Assembly (NCBI GenBank): GCA_964646435.1
Contig: CAZYEJ010000002.1
Location: forward strand, 1-64,000
Direction of reading: 5' to 3'
From: UBA3076 sp964646435
GTDB lineage: Bacteria > Desulfobacterota > Dissulfuribacteria > Dissulfuribacterales > UBA3076
Length of the DNA stretch: 64,000 nucleotides
The notes below the pieces were generated by a model. That model worked only from the letters and a program-made list of their open reading frames with translations. It searched no databases and was not told the DNA's origin. Both the position numbers and the translations under genes were made by a program. The number at the start of each line of letters is the position of its first letter. The stretch's first letter is position 1. Below are positions 41,478-50,197 of the stretch, piece by piece.

Positions 41478-42692
41478 ATGAGTCACGAAATATATAAACA
41501 CAAAACAATCACCAAATCACCAAACCACCAAATCACCAGATTAGTGGTGGCTGGTGGTGGCACAGGCGGACACGTGTTCCCCGGAATTGCCGTAGTTGAG
41601 GCCATGGAGTCCCATGGCCGTATAGATGTTATGTGGATAGGCACAGGCCGCCCGGTGGAAAAAAATGCACTTTCAGGACGTAAATGGGATTACCGAATTC
41701 TCAACACAAGGCCTCTCAGGGGCTCAGGCATTGCAGCAACCATGCGTTCTCTGGCTGGACTTCCTTTCTCCACGATCAGGGCTTGTTCGTGGCTTAAATC
41801 ATTCAGGCCTCATGTGGTACTGGGTGTTGGGGGATATGTCTCCGGACCTGCACTTCTTGCAGCGCGAATGTTGCGGATACCTGCCGCCCTCCATGAGCAG
41901 AACCTTATCCCAGGGCTCACAAATCGTTTGGCCTCCAGATTCGCAAAGACAGTGTTTGTGAGTTTTAAAGAAACTGCTAAATACTTTCCCAAAAACAGGG
42001 TAATTTTTACTGGAAATCCCATACGGAAAAATATTATTCAATCACTCAATCACCAAATCACCAAATCACCAAATCACTCAATCACCAAATCATTCAATCT
42101 TCTGGTCCTGGGAGGCAGTCAGGGTGCCAGATGCCTGAACAGGCTTGCCGGTTCGGCCATACAGGTTTTGTGGCAATCCGGTTTTCATTTGAAAATTATT
42201 CACCAAACAGGCAAGCTGGATGAGTCACATGTTGAGAAATTTTATAAGGATGCAAGCATTCCGGCCAAAGTGACCCCATTTATCTCTAACATTGGTGAAT
42301 CCTATTCCTGGGCAGACTTGGTTATCTGCCGGGCCGGAGCAGGTACTCTGTCTGAGCTCACAACCTTGGGGAAACCATCGATCCTCATTCCCTATCCCTG
42401 GGCAACGGACAGCCATCAGGATGCCAACGCCAGAGAATTGACTGAAGCCGGGGCTGCCAAATACTTCCTGGAAGAAGAAATCGGTGCTATAAAACTGGCG
42501 GGAGAGATACAGTCTTTGCTGGAGGATCCCCAGCAACTCATCAATATGGGAAAAAATGCTCAAAAACTTGGAAAACCCACGGCAGCTACAGAGATAGCCT
42601 CTACACTGATAGAGATAGCCGGACATACTTTTCCATATTCTGAAACAGAAACTAATTCATTGAAAGGTTCTACAGTACGTAACCATGTATAA
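41478..42692 (+). CDS. murG: UDP-GlcNAc : lipid I GlcNAc transferase
   Basis: A GT-B glycosyltransferase of about 404 residues that makes lipid II. Seen are VVAGGGTGGHVFPGIAV, GVGGYVSGPALLAA, LHEQNLIPGLTNR, VTPFISNIGESYSWADLVIC and CRAGAGTLSELTTLGKPS. Two parts are microsatellite-encoded: the N-terminal HKTITKSPNHQIT (41507-41538) and a domain-joining segment QSLNHQITKSPNHSITKS (42038-42099). The start is ATG 41478; GTG 41466 is possible. The usual ftsW between murD and murG is absent. It overlaps murC by 8 bases. Confidence 0.95.
   Translation: MSHEIYKHKTITKSPNHQITRLVVAGGGTGGHVFPGIAVVEAMESHGRIDVMWIGTGRPVEKNALSGRKWDYRILNTRPLRGSGIAATMRSLAGLPFSTIRACSWLKSFRPHVVLGVGGYVSGPALLAARMLRIPAALHEQNLIPGLTNRLASRFAKTVFVSFKETAKYFPKNRVIFTGNPIRKNIIQSLNHQITKSPNHSITKSFNLLVLGGSQGARCLNRLAGSAIQVLWQSGFHLKIIHQTGKLDESHVEKFYKDASIPAKVTPFISNIGESYSWADLVICRAGAGTLSELTTLGKPSILIPYPWATDSHQDANARELTEAGAAKYFLEEEIGAIKLAGEIQSLLEDPQQLINMGKNAQKLGKPTAATEIASTLIEIAGHTFPYSETETNSLKGSTVRNHV
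42038..42099 (+). repeat. 8-bp microsatellite inside murG
   Basis: Almost eight consecutive 8-bp units of the form (T/C)(C/A)AATCA(C/T) occupy 62 bases in the linker between the two Rossmann domains. Three units equal 24 bases, giving the 8-residue period NHQITKSP. A gain or loss of one unit would shift the frame of an essential gene. Confidence 0.85.
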
Positions 42693-44079
42693 AAAACAAC
42701 ATATGCATTTTATAGGAATCGGCGGAATAGGCATGAGCGGCCTTGCAAAGGTCCTTCTCAATCTTGGATATAGAGTCACGGGTTCTGATTTGCGTGAGAC
42801 TGAAATCACCAGGTCTCTAAAAAAACTGGGAGGCACAATTTACAGGGGTCACGCCCCTGAAAATATTCAGGGTGCCGACGTGGTGGTGATTTCCTCTGCT
42901 GTTAGAGAAAACAACCCTGAGGTTCAGGAGGCTTATTCTGCCCAAATTCCGGTCATACCAAGGGCTGAAATGCTTGCGGAATTAATGCGGTTTAAGAAGT
43001 TCGGCATAGCAGTGGCCGGGGCACATGGAAAGACCAGCACGACTTCTATGATCTCTTCTGTACTTCGCACCGGTGGCCTTGATCCAACGGTTATCATAGG
43101 CGGGAAGGTGAATGGCCTGGGAAGCAATGCCTGCTGGGGACAGGGAGAATTCCTGATAGCAGAAGCCGATGAGAGTGACGGAAGTTTTCTGCGCCTTACA
43201 CTAAGCATAGCTGTAATAACCAATATAGACAGGGAACACCTGGACTATTATCCGGACCTGAATGCCATAATCCGGTGTTTTCTGGACTTCATAAACAAAG
43301 TCCCTTTCTATGGTCTTGCCATACTCTGTGGAGATGACCCCCACCTCAGAGAAATGCTCCCGGCAGTAAAAAAACGAGTAATGACATATGGGACAGGACC
43401 TGAGTCTGATCTGCAGGCCAGAGATATTACCTTTGAAGGTCTGGGAGTATCCTTCAGGGCCTGGTGGAAAAACTCCGAACTTGGCGAGATACAACTCAAG
43501 GTCCCCGGGCTGCACCATGTAAGAAATTCCCTGGCTGCAATGGCCCTGGGGCTTGAACTTGAGATACCCTTTCACAAAATTCAGACCGGTCTTATATCAT
43601 ATGAAGGTGTAAGCAGACGATTTGAAATACTGGGTGAAACAGAGGGAATAACAGTAGTAGATGACTATGCCCACCACCCTACTGAGATACGGGCCACCCT
43701 ATCAGCGGCCAGGGCATGTTGGCCTGAACGCCGGCTGGTGATTCTTTTTGAACCCCACCGGTACAGCAGAACCCAGATATTAATGGACGATTTCACCACG
43801 GCCTTCGGGGAAGCTGATGAATTATGGCTGACGGAAATCTATTCAGCCAGTGAAACTCCCATAGTCGGAGTCAGCGGAAAACGTCTGGCAAGAAACATTA
43901 GGGATAAACGTGGTGGACCAGTGCACTATGTAGAATCCTGCGGGGACCTTCCTCTGGCGATTGTACCAAGCCTGCGGGAGGGTGACGTGGTCATGACTCT
44001 TGGGGCCGGTGCCATAGGGCGTATAGGACCAAAAATTCTGGACATGCTTAAGACAAAGGAGTCAGCGCTTGCTCTCTAA
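42685..44079 (+). CDS. murC: UDP-MurNAc--L-alanine ligase
   Basis: A 464-residue MurC. The N-terminal MHFIGIGGIGMSGLAKVL, P-loop VAGAHGKTSTTSMI, EADESDGSFL, VVDDYAHHPTEI and FEPHRYSRT are diagnostic. It adds L-Ala to UDP-MurNAc in the cytosol. The ATG overlaps the end of murG. Its own 3' end overlaps the murB start. Confidence 0.97.
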   Translation: MYKKQHMHFIGIGGIGMSGLAKVLLNLGYRVTGSDLRETEITRSLKKLGGTIYRGHAPENIQGADVVVISSAVRENNPEVQEAYSAQIPVIPRAEMLAELMRFKKFGIAVAGAHGKTSTTSMISSVLRTGGLDPTVIIGGKVNGLGSNACWGQGEFLIAEADESDGSFLRLTLSIAVITNIDREHLDYYPDLNAIIRCFLDFINKVPFYGLAILCGDDPHLREMLPAVKKRVMTYGTGPESDLQARDITFEGLGVSFRAWWKNSELGEIQLKVPGLHHVRNSLAAMALGLELEIPFHKIQTGLISYEGVSRRFEILGETEGITVVDDYAHHPTEIRATLSAARACWPERRLVILFEPHRYSRTQILMDDFTTAFGEADELWLTEIYSASETPIVGVSGKRLARNIRDKRGGPVHYVESCGDLPLAIVPSLREGDVVMTLGAGAIGRIGPKILDMLKTKESALAL

Positions 44080-44971
44080 GGATCTGGAAAGGATAGGAGA
44101 TCTCCAGGTGCGCAAGAATGTTCCGCTTTTACCGCTAACAAGCTTTCGTATAGGCGGGCCTGCGCATCTATTCCTGGTTCCAAGGACCTTGAAGGCCCTT
44201 GAACAGACCATTTGTTATCTCAGTAATCGTTCCATATCCTATAAAGTGCTGGGCCGGGGAAGCAACCTGTTGATCAACGATAAAGGCGTGAAGATAGTCA
44301 TGACCCTGACAGCCCTGAATCGCATCCACTGCCCTCCCGACCATCCCTTTAAAACAGTGTCTGTAGAGGCGGGATGCAGGCTGAACTCCCTTATTTCCTG
44401 GTCCATACGATACGGCCTGTGTGGTCTTGAGAATCTTTCGGGCATTCCGGCCAGTATAGGTGGGGCCATATCCATGAACGCCGGCACTAACAAGTGCTCC
44501 ATGGCAGAAGCGATAGATGCAGTACAATTTACAGGCCCGAACGGGAGTTGCTGGTTTCGGAGAGATCAATTGCAATTTGATTACAGGTCTTTCAGACTGC
44601 CAGACAAGGCCCTTATCTCCGCCGCAAGAATTCAACTTGGCAAAAGTAGCCCTGATCAGATCAGATGCAATGTCAGAAACGTGATGTACAAACGGAGGAC
44701 CACCCAGCCTATAGGAAAACCAAGCGTAGGGTGCATTTTTAGAAATCCACAGGGAGATTCAGCAGGAAAACTCATAGACCAATGTGGACTCAAAGGTCTT
44801 AGAATCGGGGATGCCGAGGTATCCAAAAAGCATGCGAATTTTATTGTAAACCGTGGAAAAGCCAGTGCCATACAGGTAATGGACTTGCTGGAAATCATTA
44901 GAGGGCGTGTAAAAAAAGAGGCTGATGTAGAACTTGTCCCGGAAGTATCCATTTGGGGTATGGAAACATGA
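44069..44971 (+). CDS. murB: UDP-N-acetylenolpyruvoylglucosamine reductase
   Basis: A 300-residue FAD enzyme that makes UDP-MurNAc. It shows NVPLLPLTSFRIGGPA, LGRGSNLLINDKGV, GLENLSGIPASIGGAISMNAG, the catalytic Ser in GDSAGKLIDQCGLKG, and a C-terminal Glu in LVPEVSIWG. It starts with TTG, with AGGAG 7 bases upstream, and overlaps murC. In many clusters ddl follows; here ftsQ follows directly with a 4-base overlap. Confidence 0.96.
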   Translation: MLSKDLERIGDLQVRKNVPLLPLTSFRIGGPAHLFLVPRTLKALEQTICYLSNRSISYKVLGRGSNLLINDKGVKIVMTLTALNRIHCPPDHPFKTVSVEAGCRLNSLISWSIRYGLCGLENLSGIPASIGGAISMNAGTNKCSMAEAIDAVQFTGPNGSCWFRRDQLQFDYRSFRLPDKALISAARIQLGKSSPDQIRCNVRNVMYKRRTTQPIGKPSVGCIFRNPQGDSAGKLIDQCGLKGLRIGDAEVSKKHANFIVNRGKASAIQVMDLLEIIRGRVKKEADVELVPEVSIWGMET

Positions 44972-45813
44972 AAGTCAGAAGGCCGTCTTCAGAATTTAGG
45001 TCTTCAGTACGTAGCTCCGGCTCGCGGAATAAGTCTGCTAAACCGATGTTTTCAGTATCGTGGCTTATCAATTCTAAAATATTGGTTGGCATAGCCGTAA
45101 CGTGCATTGTGCTTGTAGGATTTTTTATGTGTCGGCATTGGGCATGTCAATCTGATCTTTTCAGGGTTTGTCAGGTTCTGGTGAAAGGCTGCGATCGCGT
45201 CACGGAAGAGGAGGTTTTGCAACTGAGCAATGTGACCGCCCAGGACAATCTTTTATCTCTCGATCTGAAATCAATTGCAGCGTCCATAGAGGCGCATCCC
45301 TGGGTCCATACGGTTAAAGTTAAAAAAAAATTGCCGGATCATCTAATGATTACGATCAAAGAACGTACTCCGGTAGCCCTGTTGAATTCTGACAAAATGT
45401 ATTTGATTGATAAACAAGGTAAAATTATCGATGAACTTTCAACAAAAGACCCAGTCTCTCTTCCCATCATTACCGGGTTTGATCCTAAAAACATAAAAAA
45501 TAATCAAATCACCAAATCACCAAATCACCAAATCCAAAAAGTCCTGGAATTAATATCCATGGCAAGCAAAGGCACAAGAACTCTGGGTGTAAACAATATT
45601 AGCCAAATAGACGCAGCTAAAAAAGATACACTAATACTCTATACATCTGACAGCGGTATTCCTTTTTACTTTGATACTAAAAATCTCAGCACCCAGTTCA
45701 GTGAGGCGGAAAAAATCCTGTATCAACTCTATCGCTCAGGAACATATAAAAAAGTTGCTAAGGTTGATTTGGATTACGGCCCCGGCCAGGCCCTGGTCAG
45801 TCTGAAACATTAG
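44968..45813 (+). CDS. ftsQ: Cell division protein FtsQ
   Basis: A 281-residue bitopic protein: a basic N-terminus, one transmembrane helix (ILVGIAVTCIVLVGFFM), a POTRA domain (RVCQVLVKGCDRVTEEEVLQ, HPWVHTVKVKKKLPDHL) and the FtsQ beta domain, ending in VDLDYGPGQALVSL. It scaffolds FtsL and FtsB at the septum. In the beta domain the stretch NQITKSPNHQI (45505-45535) is encoded by the same 8-bp microsatellite as in murG. ATG 44968 overlaps the murB stop (ATGA); a TTG five codons upstream is less likely. Confidence 0.93.
   Translation: MKVRRPSSEFRSSVRSSGSRNKSAKPMFSVSWLINSKILVGIAVTCIVLVGFFMCRHWACQSDLFRVCQVLVKGCDRVTEEEVLQLSNVTAQDNLLSLDLKSIAASIEAHPWVHTVKVKKKLPDHLMITIKERTPVALLNSDKMYLIDKQGKIIDELSTKDPVSLPIITGFDPKNIKNNQITKSPNHQIQKVLELISMASKGTRTLGVNNISQIDAAKKDTLILYTSDSGIPFYFDTKNLSTQFSEAEKILYQLYRSGTYKKVAKVDLDYGPGQALVSLKH
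45505..45535 (+). repeat. 8-bp microsatellite inside ftsQ
   Basis: Nearly four units of CAAATCAC encode NQITKSPNHQI. This is a third independent coding insertion of this repeat family in the cluster, after the two in murG. Confidence 0.8.
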
Positions 45814-45821
45814 GAGAGGAA

Positions 45822-47045
45822 ATGGCGGAGAGACCCGGTAACATGATTGTCGGCCTAGACATCGGCACTACTAAAATATGTGCAGTTGTGGGTGAGCTCA
45901 ACGAAAAGGGTGCTGAGATTATAGGCGTGGGGACTTATCCTTCTATAGGTCTTCGCAAGGGAGTGGTTGTCAATATAGATAGCACGGTCGATTCTATACA
46001 GAGGTCTATGGAAGAGGCCGAACTCATGGCCGGGCGTGAAATCGGCTCAGTGTTCATTGGTATTGCCGGTAGCCATATAAAGGGCTTCAACAGCCAGGGG
46101 GTGATAGCTGTAAAGGGCCAGGAGATCTCACAGGAGGACGTTGACAGAGTCATAGATGCGGCAAGGGCAGTAGCCATACCCCTTGATAGGGAGGTCATAC
46201 ATATTCTGCCACAAGAGTACATTGTAGATGAGCAGGGAGGAATCCTGGACCCTGTCGGGATAACCGGGGTAAGGCTGGAAGCCAAGGTACATATAGTAAC
46301 AGGAGCGGTTACGGCTGCCCAGAACCTTATCAAGTGCGCAAACCGGGCAGGGCTTGACGTAGTGGACATAGTTTTTCAGCCCATTGCCTCAGCCGAAGCT
46401 GTCTTAGCCCAGGAAGAAAAGGACCTGGGGGTGGCCCTTGTGGACTTTGGGGGTGGCACTACGGATCTTGCTCTGTTTACTGATAGTGCCATCAAACACA
46501 CGGCTGTGCTGGGACTTGGCGGCAACAACCTCACTAATGATATAGCAGTCGGGTTAAGGACACCCAGTAAAGAGGCTGAACAAATAAAGATAGACCACGG
46601 CAGCTGTCTCAACTCTTTGGTAGACAAAGATCAGATGATAGAAGTCCCCAGTGTGGGAGGGCGCAAACCCAGACTTTTGTCTAGGCATATCCTGTCTGAA
46701 ATACTTGAGCCCAGAGTGGAGGAAATCTTTACCTTGGTTGACCAGGAAATAGAACGGACAGGATTTAAAGAACTGCTGGCTTCAGGGATGGTTATAACCG
46801 GAGGCTCTGCCCTCCTGCCCGGAATCGCCGAAATTGCGGATCAGGTATTCCAGTTGCCGACAAGAATCGGCTATCCACAGCGGATTTTCGGCCTGGTGGA
46901 CGTGGTCAACGGACCCATGTTCGCCACTGCTGTGGGCCTTGTGCTCTATGGCATGGAACATCAGCCCAAACAGAAATTCCGGATAAGAGACGGGAATATA
47001 TTCAACAGGGTAACCCTTCGTATGAAGTCATGGTTTAAGATTTAA
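45822..47045 (+). CDS. ftsA: Cell division protein FtsA
   Basis: A 407-residue actin-like ATPase. Phosphate 1 is GLDIGTTKICAVVGE, the 1C domain is recognisable (GVVVNIDSTVDSIQRSMEEA), phosphate 2 is LVDFGGGTTDLALF and the adenosine motif is VITGGSALLPGI. The C-terminal NRVTLRMKSWFK is an amphipathic membrane-targeting helix. It tethers FtsZ to the membrane. GGAGAGG precedes the ATG. Confidence 0.97.
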   Translation: MAERPGNMIVGLDIGTTKICAVVGELNEKGAEIIGVGTYPSIGLRKGVVVNIDSTVDSIQRSMEEAELMAGREIGSVFIGIAGSHIKGFNSQGVIAVKGQEISQEDVDRVIDAARAVAIPLDREVIHILPQEYIVDEQGGILDPVGITGVRLEAKVHIVTGAVTAAQNLIKCANRAGLDVVDIVFQPIASAEAVLAQEEKDLGVALVDFGGGTTDLALFTDSAIKHTAVLGLGGNNLTNDIAVGLRTPSKEAEQIKIDHGSCLNSLVDKDQMIEVPSVGGRKPRLLSRHILSEILEPRVEEIFTLVDQEIERTGFKELLASGMVITGGSALLPGIAEIADQVFQLPTRIGYPQRIFGLVDVVNGPMFATAVGLVLYGMEHQPKQKFRIRDGNIFNRVTLRMKSWFKI

Positions 47046-47046
47046 G

Positions 47047-47073
47047 GTAAACGGTTACAATGTGAACGGTTAC
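47047..47073 (+). promoter_or_regulatory. Tandem GT(A/G)AACGGTTAC motifs before ftsZ
   Basis: GTAAACGGTTAC (47047-47058) and GTGAACGGTTAC (47062-47073) stand 15 bp apart between ftsA and ftsZ. The same 12-mer or its complement occurs in other spacers (21970, 51054, 56615, 58059). It may be an operator or a scar of the palindromic elements at 50082 and 56664, whose ends are similar. Confidence 0.35.
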
Positions 47074-47104
47074 AGACTTAAAAACCAGTTGGAGGATTAA
47101 GCAT

Positions 47105-48292
47105 ATGTCTTTTGAGTTTATAGAACCAAAACTCACTGCAAAGATAAAGGCAATAGGAATCGGAGGTGGAGGCGGAAACGCTATTAACAATATGATAGCC
47201 TCCGAACTCAAGGGTGTGGAATTCATAGCTGCAAACACGGATTCCCAGGCCCTTGAAGTGTCCAGGGCCAGCACAAAAATTCAACTAGGCAGAGGGCTTA
47301 CTAAGGGACTCGGAGCAGGAGCAAAACCTGAAATTGGCAGGGAAGCCGCGGAAGAGAGCATAGACGATATCCGGGCAATGCTGGAAGGAAGCGATATGGT
47401 CTTCATTACTGCCGGAATGGGTGGAGGTACCGGCACCGGAGGGGCCCCTGTTATTGCAGAAATTAGTAAGGAAATGGGTGCTCTTACAGTAGCAGTAGTG
47501 ACAAAACCATTTTCCTTTGAAGGAAAACGCAGGATTCGCATTGCTAAAGAGGGAATAGAAGAATTAAAAGATGTTGTAGATACTATAATAACCATTCCGA
47601 ACGACCGGCTCAGAAGCCTTGCCCAACCCAACACTCCGATACTGGAGATGTTCCGAAAGGCAGATGAGGTCCTTTACTATGCAGTAAGAGGTATCTCAGA
47701 CCTCATAGTCCTGAGAGGATATATAAACGTAGACTTCGCAGATGTTCGCACTGTTACGGCTGAAATGGGGATGGCCCTCATGGGTACAGGTGTTGCCAAA
47801 GGGTCACGCAGGGCCTTGGAGGCAGTACAGATGGCCATAGCCAATCCCTTGCTTGAAGATATCTCCATAAGCGGTGCCAGGGGCATCCTGATGAATATTA
47901 CCGCAAGCAGTTCTACTCTGAGCATGGAGGAGGTCGAACAGTCATCTTCCCTGATTCATAATGAGGCCCATGAAGACGCCAATATCATCCTGGGTACTGT
48001 ATTTGATGACGATATAGATGAAGAGATAAGGGTGACAGTCATAGCCACGGGTATAGGGCCTGATGCCCATTCCTTTGGGAAACACATTGTTACACCAATA
48101 GAATCTATCAAGAAAAAGAATAAGACTATAAAGCTGGAACATGGTGCGACAGCCCACATCCAAAAGGATCCTGTCGGGATATCCGGCTACATAAAGAATC
48201 CGGGGAAACAAATATTAGACTTTGACGGTCTTGATAAAGTGGACACCGATGAATTGGATATTCCTGCTTTTATCAGACGAAAAGCGGATTAA
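47105..48292 (+). CDS. ftsZ: Cell division protein FtsZ
   Basis: A 395-residue tubulin-like GTPase. The G-box is FITAGMGGGTGTGGAP; IGIGGGGGNAINNM, TKPFSFEGKRR and the T7 loop NVDFADVRTV are standard. The C-terminal peptide DELDIPAFIRRKAD is the FtsA-binding tail. It polymerises into the Z ring. GGAGG lies upstream of the ATG. Its stop overlaps the end of the convergent cdaR gene. Confidence 0.98.
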   Translation: MSFEFIEPKLTAKIKAIGIGGGGGNAINNMIASELKGVEFIAANTDSQALEVSRASTKIQLGRGLTKGLGAGAKPEIGREAAEESIDDIRAMLEGSDMVFITAGMGGGTGTGGAPVIAEISKEMGALTVAVVTKPFSFEGKRRIRIAKEGIEELKDVVDTIITIPNDRLRSLAQPNTPILEMFRKADEVLYYAVRGISDLIVLRGYINVDFADVRTVTAEMGMALMGTGVAKGSRRALEAVQMAIANPLLEDISISGARGILMNITASSSTLSMEEVEQSSSLIHNEAHEDANIILGTVFDDDIDEEIRVTVIATGIGPDAHSFGKHIVTPIESIKKKNKTIKLEHGATAHIQKDPVGISGYIKNPGKQILDFDGLDKVDTDELDIPAFIRRKAD

Positions 48293-49215
48293 GGAATCTT
48301 TTTTCCAGGAATATTCACCTTGATATTTTGTGGTGTGATCTTCATTAATGTGAATCCTCCAGGGACAATGCATTCAGGCTCAATCGAATGAATGCCGGGC
48401 TCAAGCCCATTCACTGAAATCCCAACATATATATCTGTGGCCTTGATTTCTCTGAGATCCAGTATGGGCCCTCGTAAAGTCACGCTCACTATTCTGGGCC
48501 ACCATAAAATATCGGATTTGGTAGTTTCAATCTGTACCGGTATATGAATAATGCGCCTTGTCCCTTGGGCAGGAACTATATATACAGTGACTTTATATGT
48601 CCCCTTTTTTTCAGATGATACATGGAGTCCCTGAAGATCCAGACCTACTTCCCTGGTAATATTATCCATAGCCCCGTCAAGGTCCACTGGGAATGTCCTT
48701 ACGTCCTTCATAGCCCTTATTACACTTTCAGGCCCTGAAATAACTACTCTCGGAGGATATACTTCCGTGTTTAAGACCTTGTGATATTTGGCAACCACGC
48801 CTTTTAGAACAGGCTTTACCGGGAAATCACTTAACACGAGAGGTTCCAACACTATTTCAACGTTGCTAGGCTGTATCCTAAGTGCTCTGATTGCCCCAGG
48901 CAAAGAAAGGCTATCAGGTGATAAATGAACAGTGATTTTGCCTGGTGTTGCGTCTTTAAGATCAATTACCCTAAAAACACCCTTAGTAGCCATGGCGCGA
49001 ATCATGCTTCGGGGGCCATAGACTTTAACATCAATATTAGAAGGAATATCGTTGGCTATTACCAGATCCGCGGGTATATTTACCAGTTCAAGTGGAAGGG
49101 AAACGCTTACCTCGGTCTTTTCTTGTCCAACCACAAAGTACCAAAGCAGCAAAGCAAATCCCAATGAGAGTGACTTGACAACCCAATCTTTTCGAATAGA
49201 ACCTTGCCGGTGCAC
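48289..49215 (-). CDS. cdaR: YbbR-domain protein, regulator of the diadenylate cyclase
   Basis: A 308-residue protein with one N-terminal membrane helix (SLSLGFALLLWYFVV) and three to four YbbR-like repeats (for example VSVSLPLELVNIPADLVIAN and the VxVxGP segments). It begins with GTG three bases after the cdaA stop, so the two are coupled. CdaR homologues bind and modulate CdaA from outside the membrane. The end overlaps the convergent ftsZ stop. Confidence 0.88.
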   Translation of the reverse strand: MHRQGSIRKDWVVKSLSLGFALLLWYFVVGQEKTEVSVSLPLELVNIPADLVIANDIPSNIDVKVYGPRSMIRAMATKGVFRVIDLKDATPGKITVHLSPDSLSLPGAIRALRIQPSNVEIVLEPLVLSDFPVKPVLKGVVAKYHKVLNTEVYPPRVVISGPESVIRAMKDVRTFPVDLDGAMDNITREVGLDLQGLHVSSEKKGTYKVTVYIVPAQGTRRIIHIPVQIETTKSDILWWPRIVSVTLRGPILDLREIKATDIYVGISVNGLEPGIHSIEPECIVPGGFTLMKITPQNIKVNIPGKKIP

Positions 49216-49218
49216 AGG

Positions 49219-50016
49219 TTAAACTATCCTCCTTCGCCACCATGGTTTTTCAGTCTCTTCAGGCACAAAGGCGTTCTGCAGGATACGCCTGAGCGTGCCG
49301 GGATCTATATCTCTGGTAATTTTTCCGGCAATGGCCACGGAGAGACTGCCGGTCTCCTCAGAAACGACTATTACTACGGCATCGGTCTGTTCTGTTATAC
49401 CTATAGCTGCCCTGTGTCTGGTGCCCAGGCGTTTGCTGATGCTTGGGTTCATGCTCAACGGCAGCACGCATCCAGCCACTGAAAGCCTACCCTTTCGAAT
49501 AATCACTGCACCGTCATGTAACCGAGATCCCTTATCAAATATTGTACAGAGCAAAGCACGAGTTACTTGCCCGTCAATTGTCACTCCTGACTCAAGGTGG
49601 TCCTTTAAGCCCACATCCCTCTCAAGTACTATCAAGGCGCCTGTATGGCTCTTTGCTAAGCTAGTGACTGCCTTTGCAATTTCCTCAAGGGCCTGGAAGG
49701 TCTTTACCCGAATCTTCGGAAAAGGGGTCTGACCCATCTGAGCCAGCGCTCTGCGAATATCGTCCTGAAATACTATTATGATGAGTAAAAACAAAGAGCT
49801 AAGGATGGTCCCCAGAAGCCAGTGAAGAGTGAAGAGTTTCAACTCCCCGGCTACAAAATAAATCACAATAATTAAAGCCAGCCCTGCTGCCATCTGTACA
49901 GCACGGGTTCCCCGGATAAGAAGGACAACATGGTATATGATGTAGGAAACCACCAAGACGTCCACTACATCCTGCCACCGAATTATTGGTATATATTGAA
50001 TAAGGCTCTCAAACAT
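49219..50016 (-). CDS. cdaA: Membrane diadenylate cyclase (c-di-AMP synthase)
   Basis: A 265-residue protein with three N-terminal transmembrane helices and a DAC/DisA_N domain. The catalytic motifs are present: RLHDGAVIIRKG near 167 (DGA) and GTRHRAAIGI near 198 (RHR). It condenses two ATP into c-di-AMP, which controls potassium, osmolytes and wall turgor. It is followed by cdaR. In many firmicutes glmM completes the operon; here the neighbours are folP and ftsH. Confidence 0.94.
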   Translation of the reverse strand: MFESLIQYIPIIRWQDVVDVLVVSYIIYHVVLLIRGTRAVQMAAGLALIIVIYFVAGELKLFTLHWLLGTILSSLFLLIIIVFQDDIRRALAQMGQTPFPKIRVKTFQALEEIAKAVTSLAKSHTGALIVLERDVGLKDHLESGVTIDGQVTRALLCTIFDKGSRLHDGAVIIRKGRLSVAGCVLPLSMNPSISKRLGTRHRAAIGITEQTDAVVIVVSEETGSLSVAIAGKITRDIDPGTLRRILQNAFVPEETEKPWWRRRIV

Positions 50017-50037
50017 TCAACATTTTTTCATGTAACA

Positions 50038-50190
50038 GTTCATGGGGTTACAACGCCCGTTTTACTGCAAGCCACCGAATTGTAAGCGTTTACAGGGTGC
50101 TGCAGATGCGAGGCGGAGAGTACGCAGACGTACTTCCTGTACTTCAAGTGCCCGACAACAAAGCAGATGCAATGCCCTGTAAACGCTTAC
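50038..50190. repeat. Palindromic miniature element, copy A
   Basis: A 109-bp core at 50082-50190 is bounded by perfect 16-bp inverted repeats (GTAAGCGTTTACAGGG / CCCTGTAAACGCTTAC). About 45 bp before it also match copy B at 56621-56772. The interior contains a CAGATGC pair and GTACGCAGACGTAC. It lies between cdaA and folP and has no gene; it is probably a MITE-like or REP-like element. Confidence 0.8.
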
Positions 50191-50197
50191 TATTTCA

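Noticed and set aside
41507..42099. Possible CRISPR-like or iteron array in murG
   Set aside because: The units are contiguous 8-bp microsatellites without spacers and lie in frame within murG.
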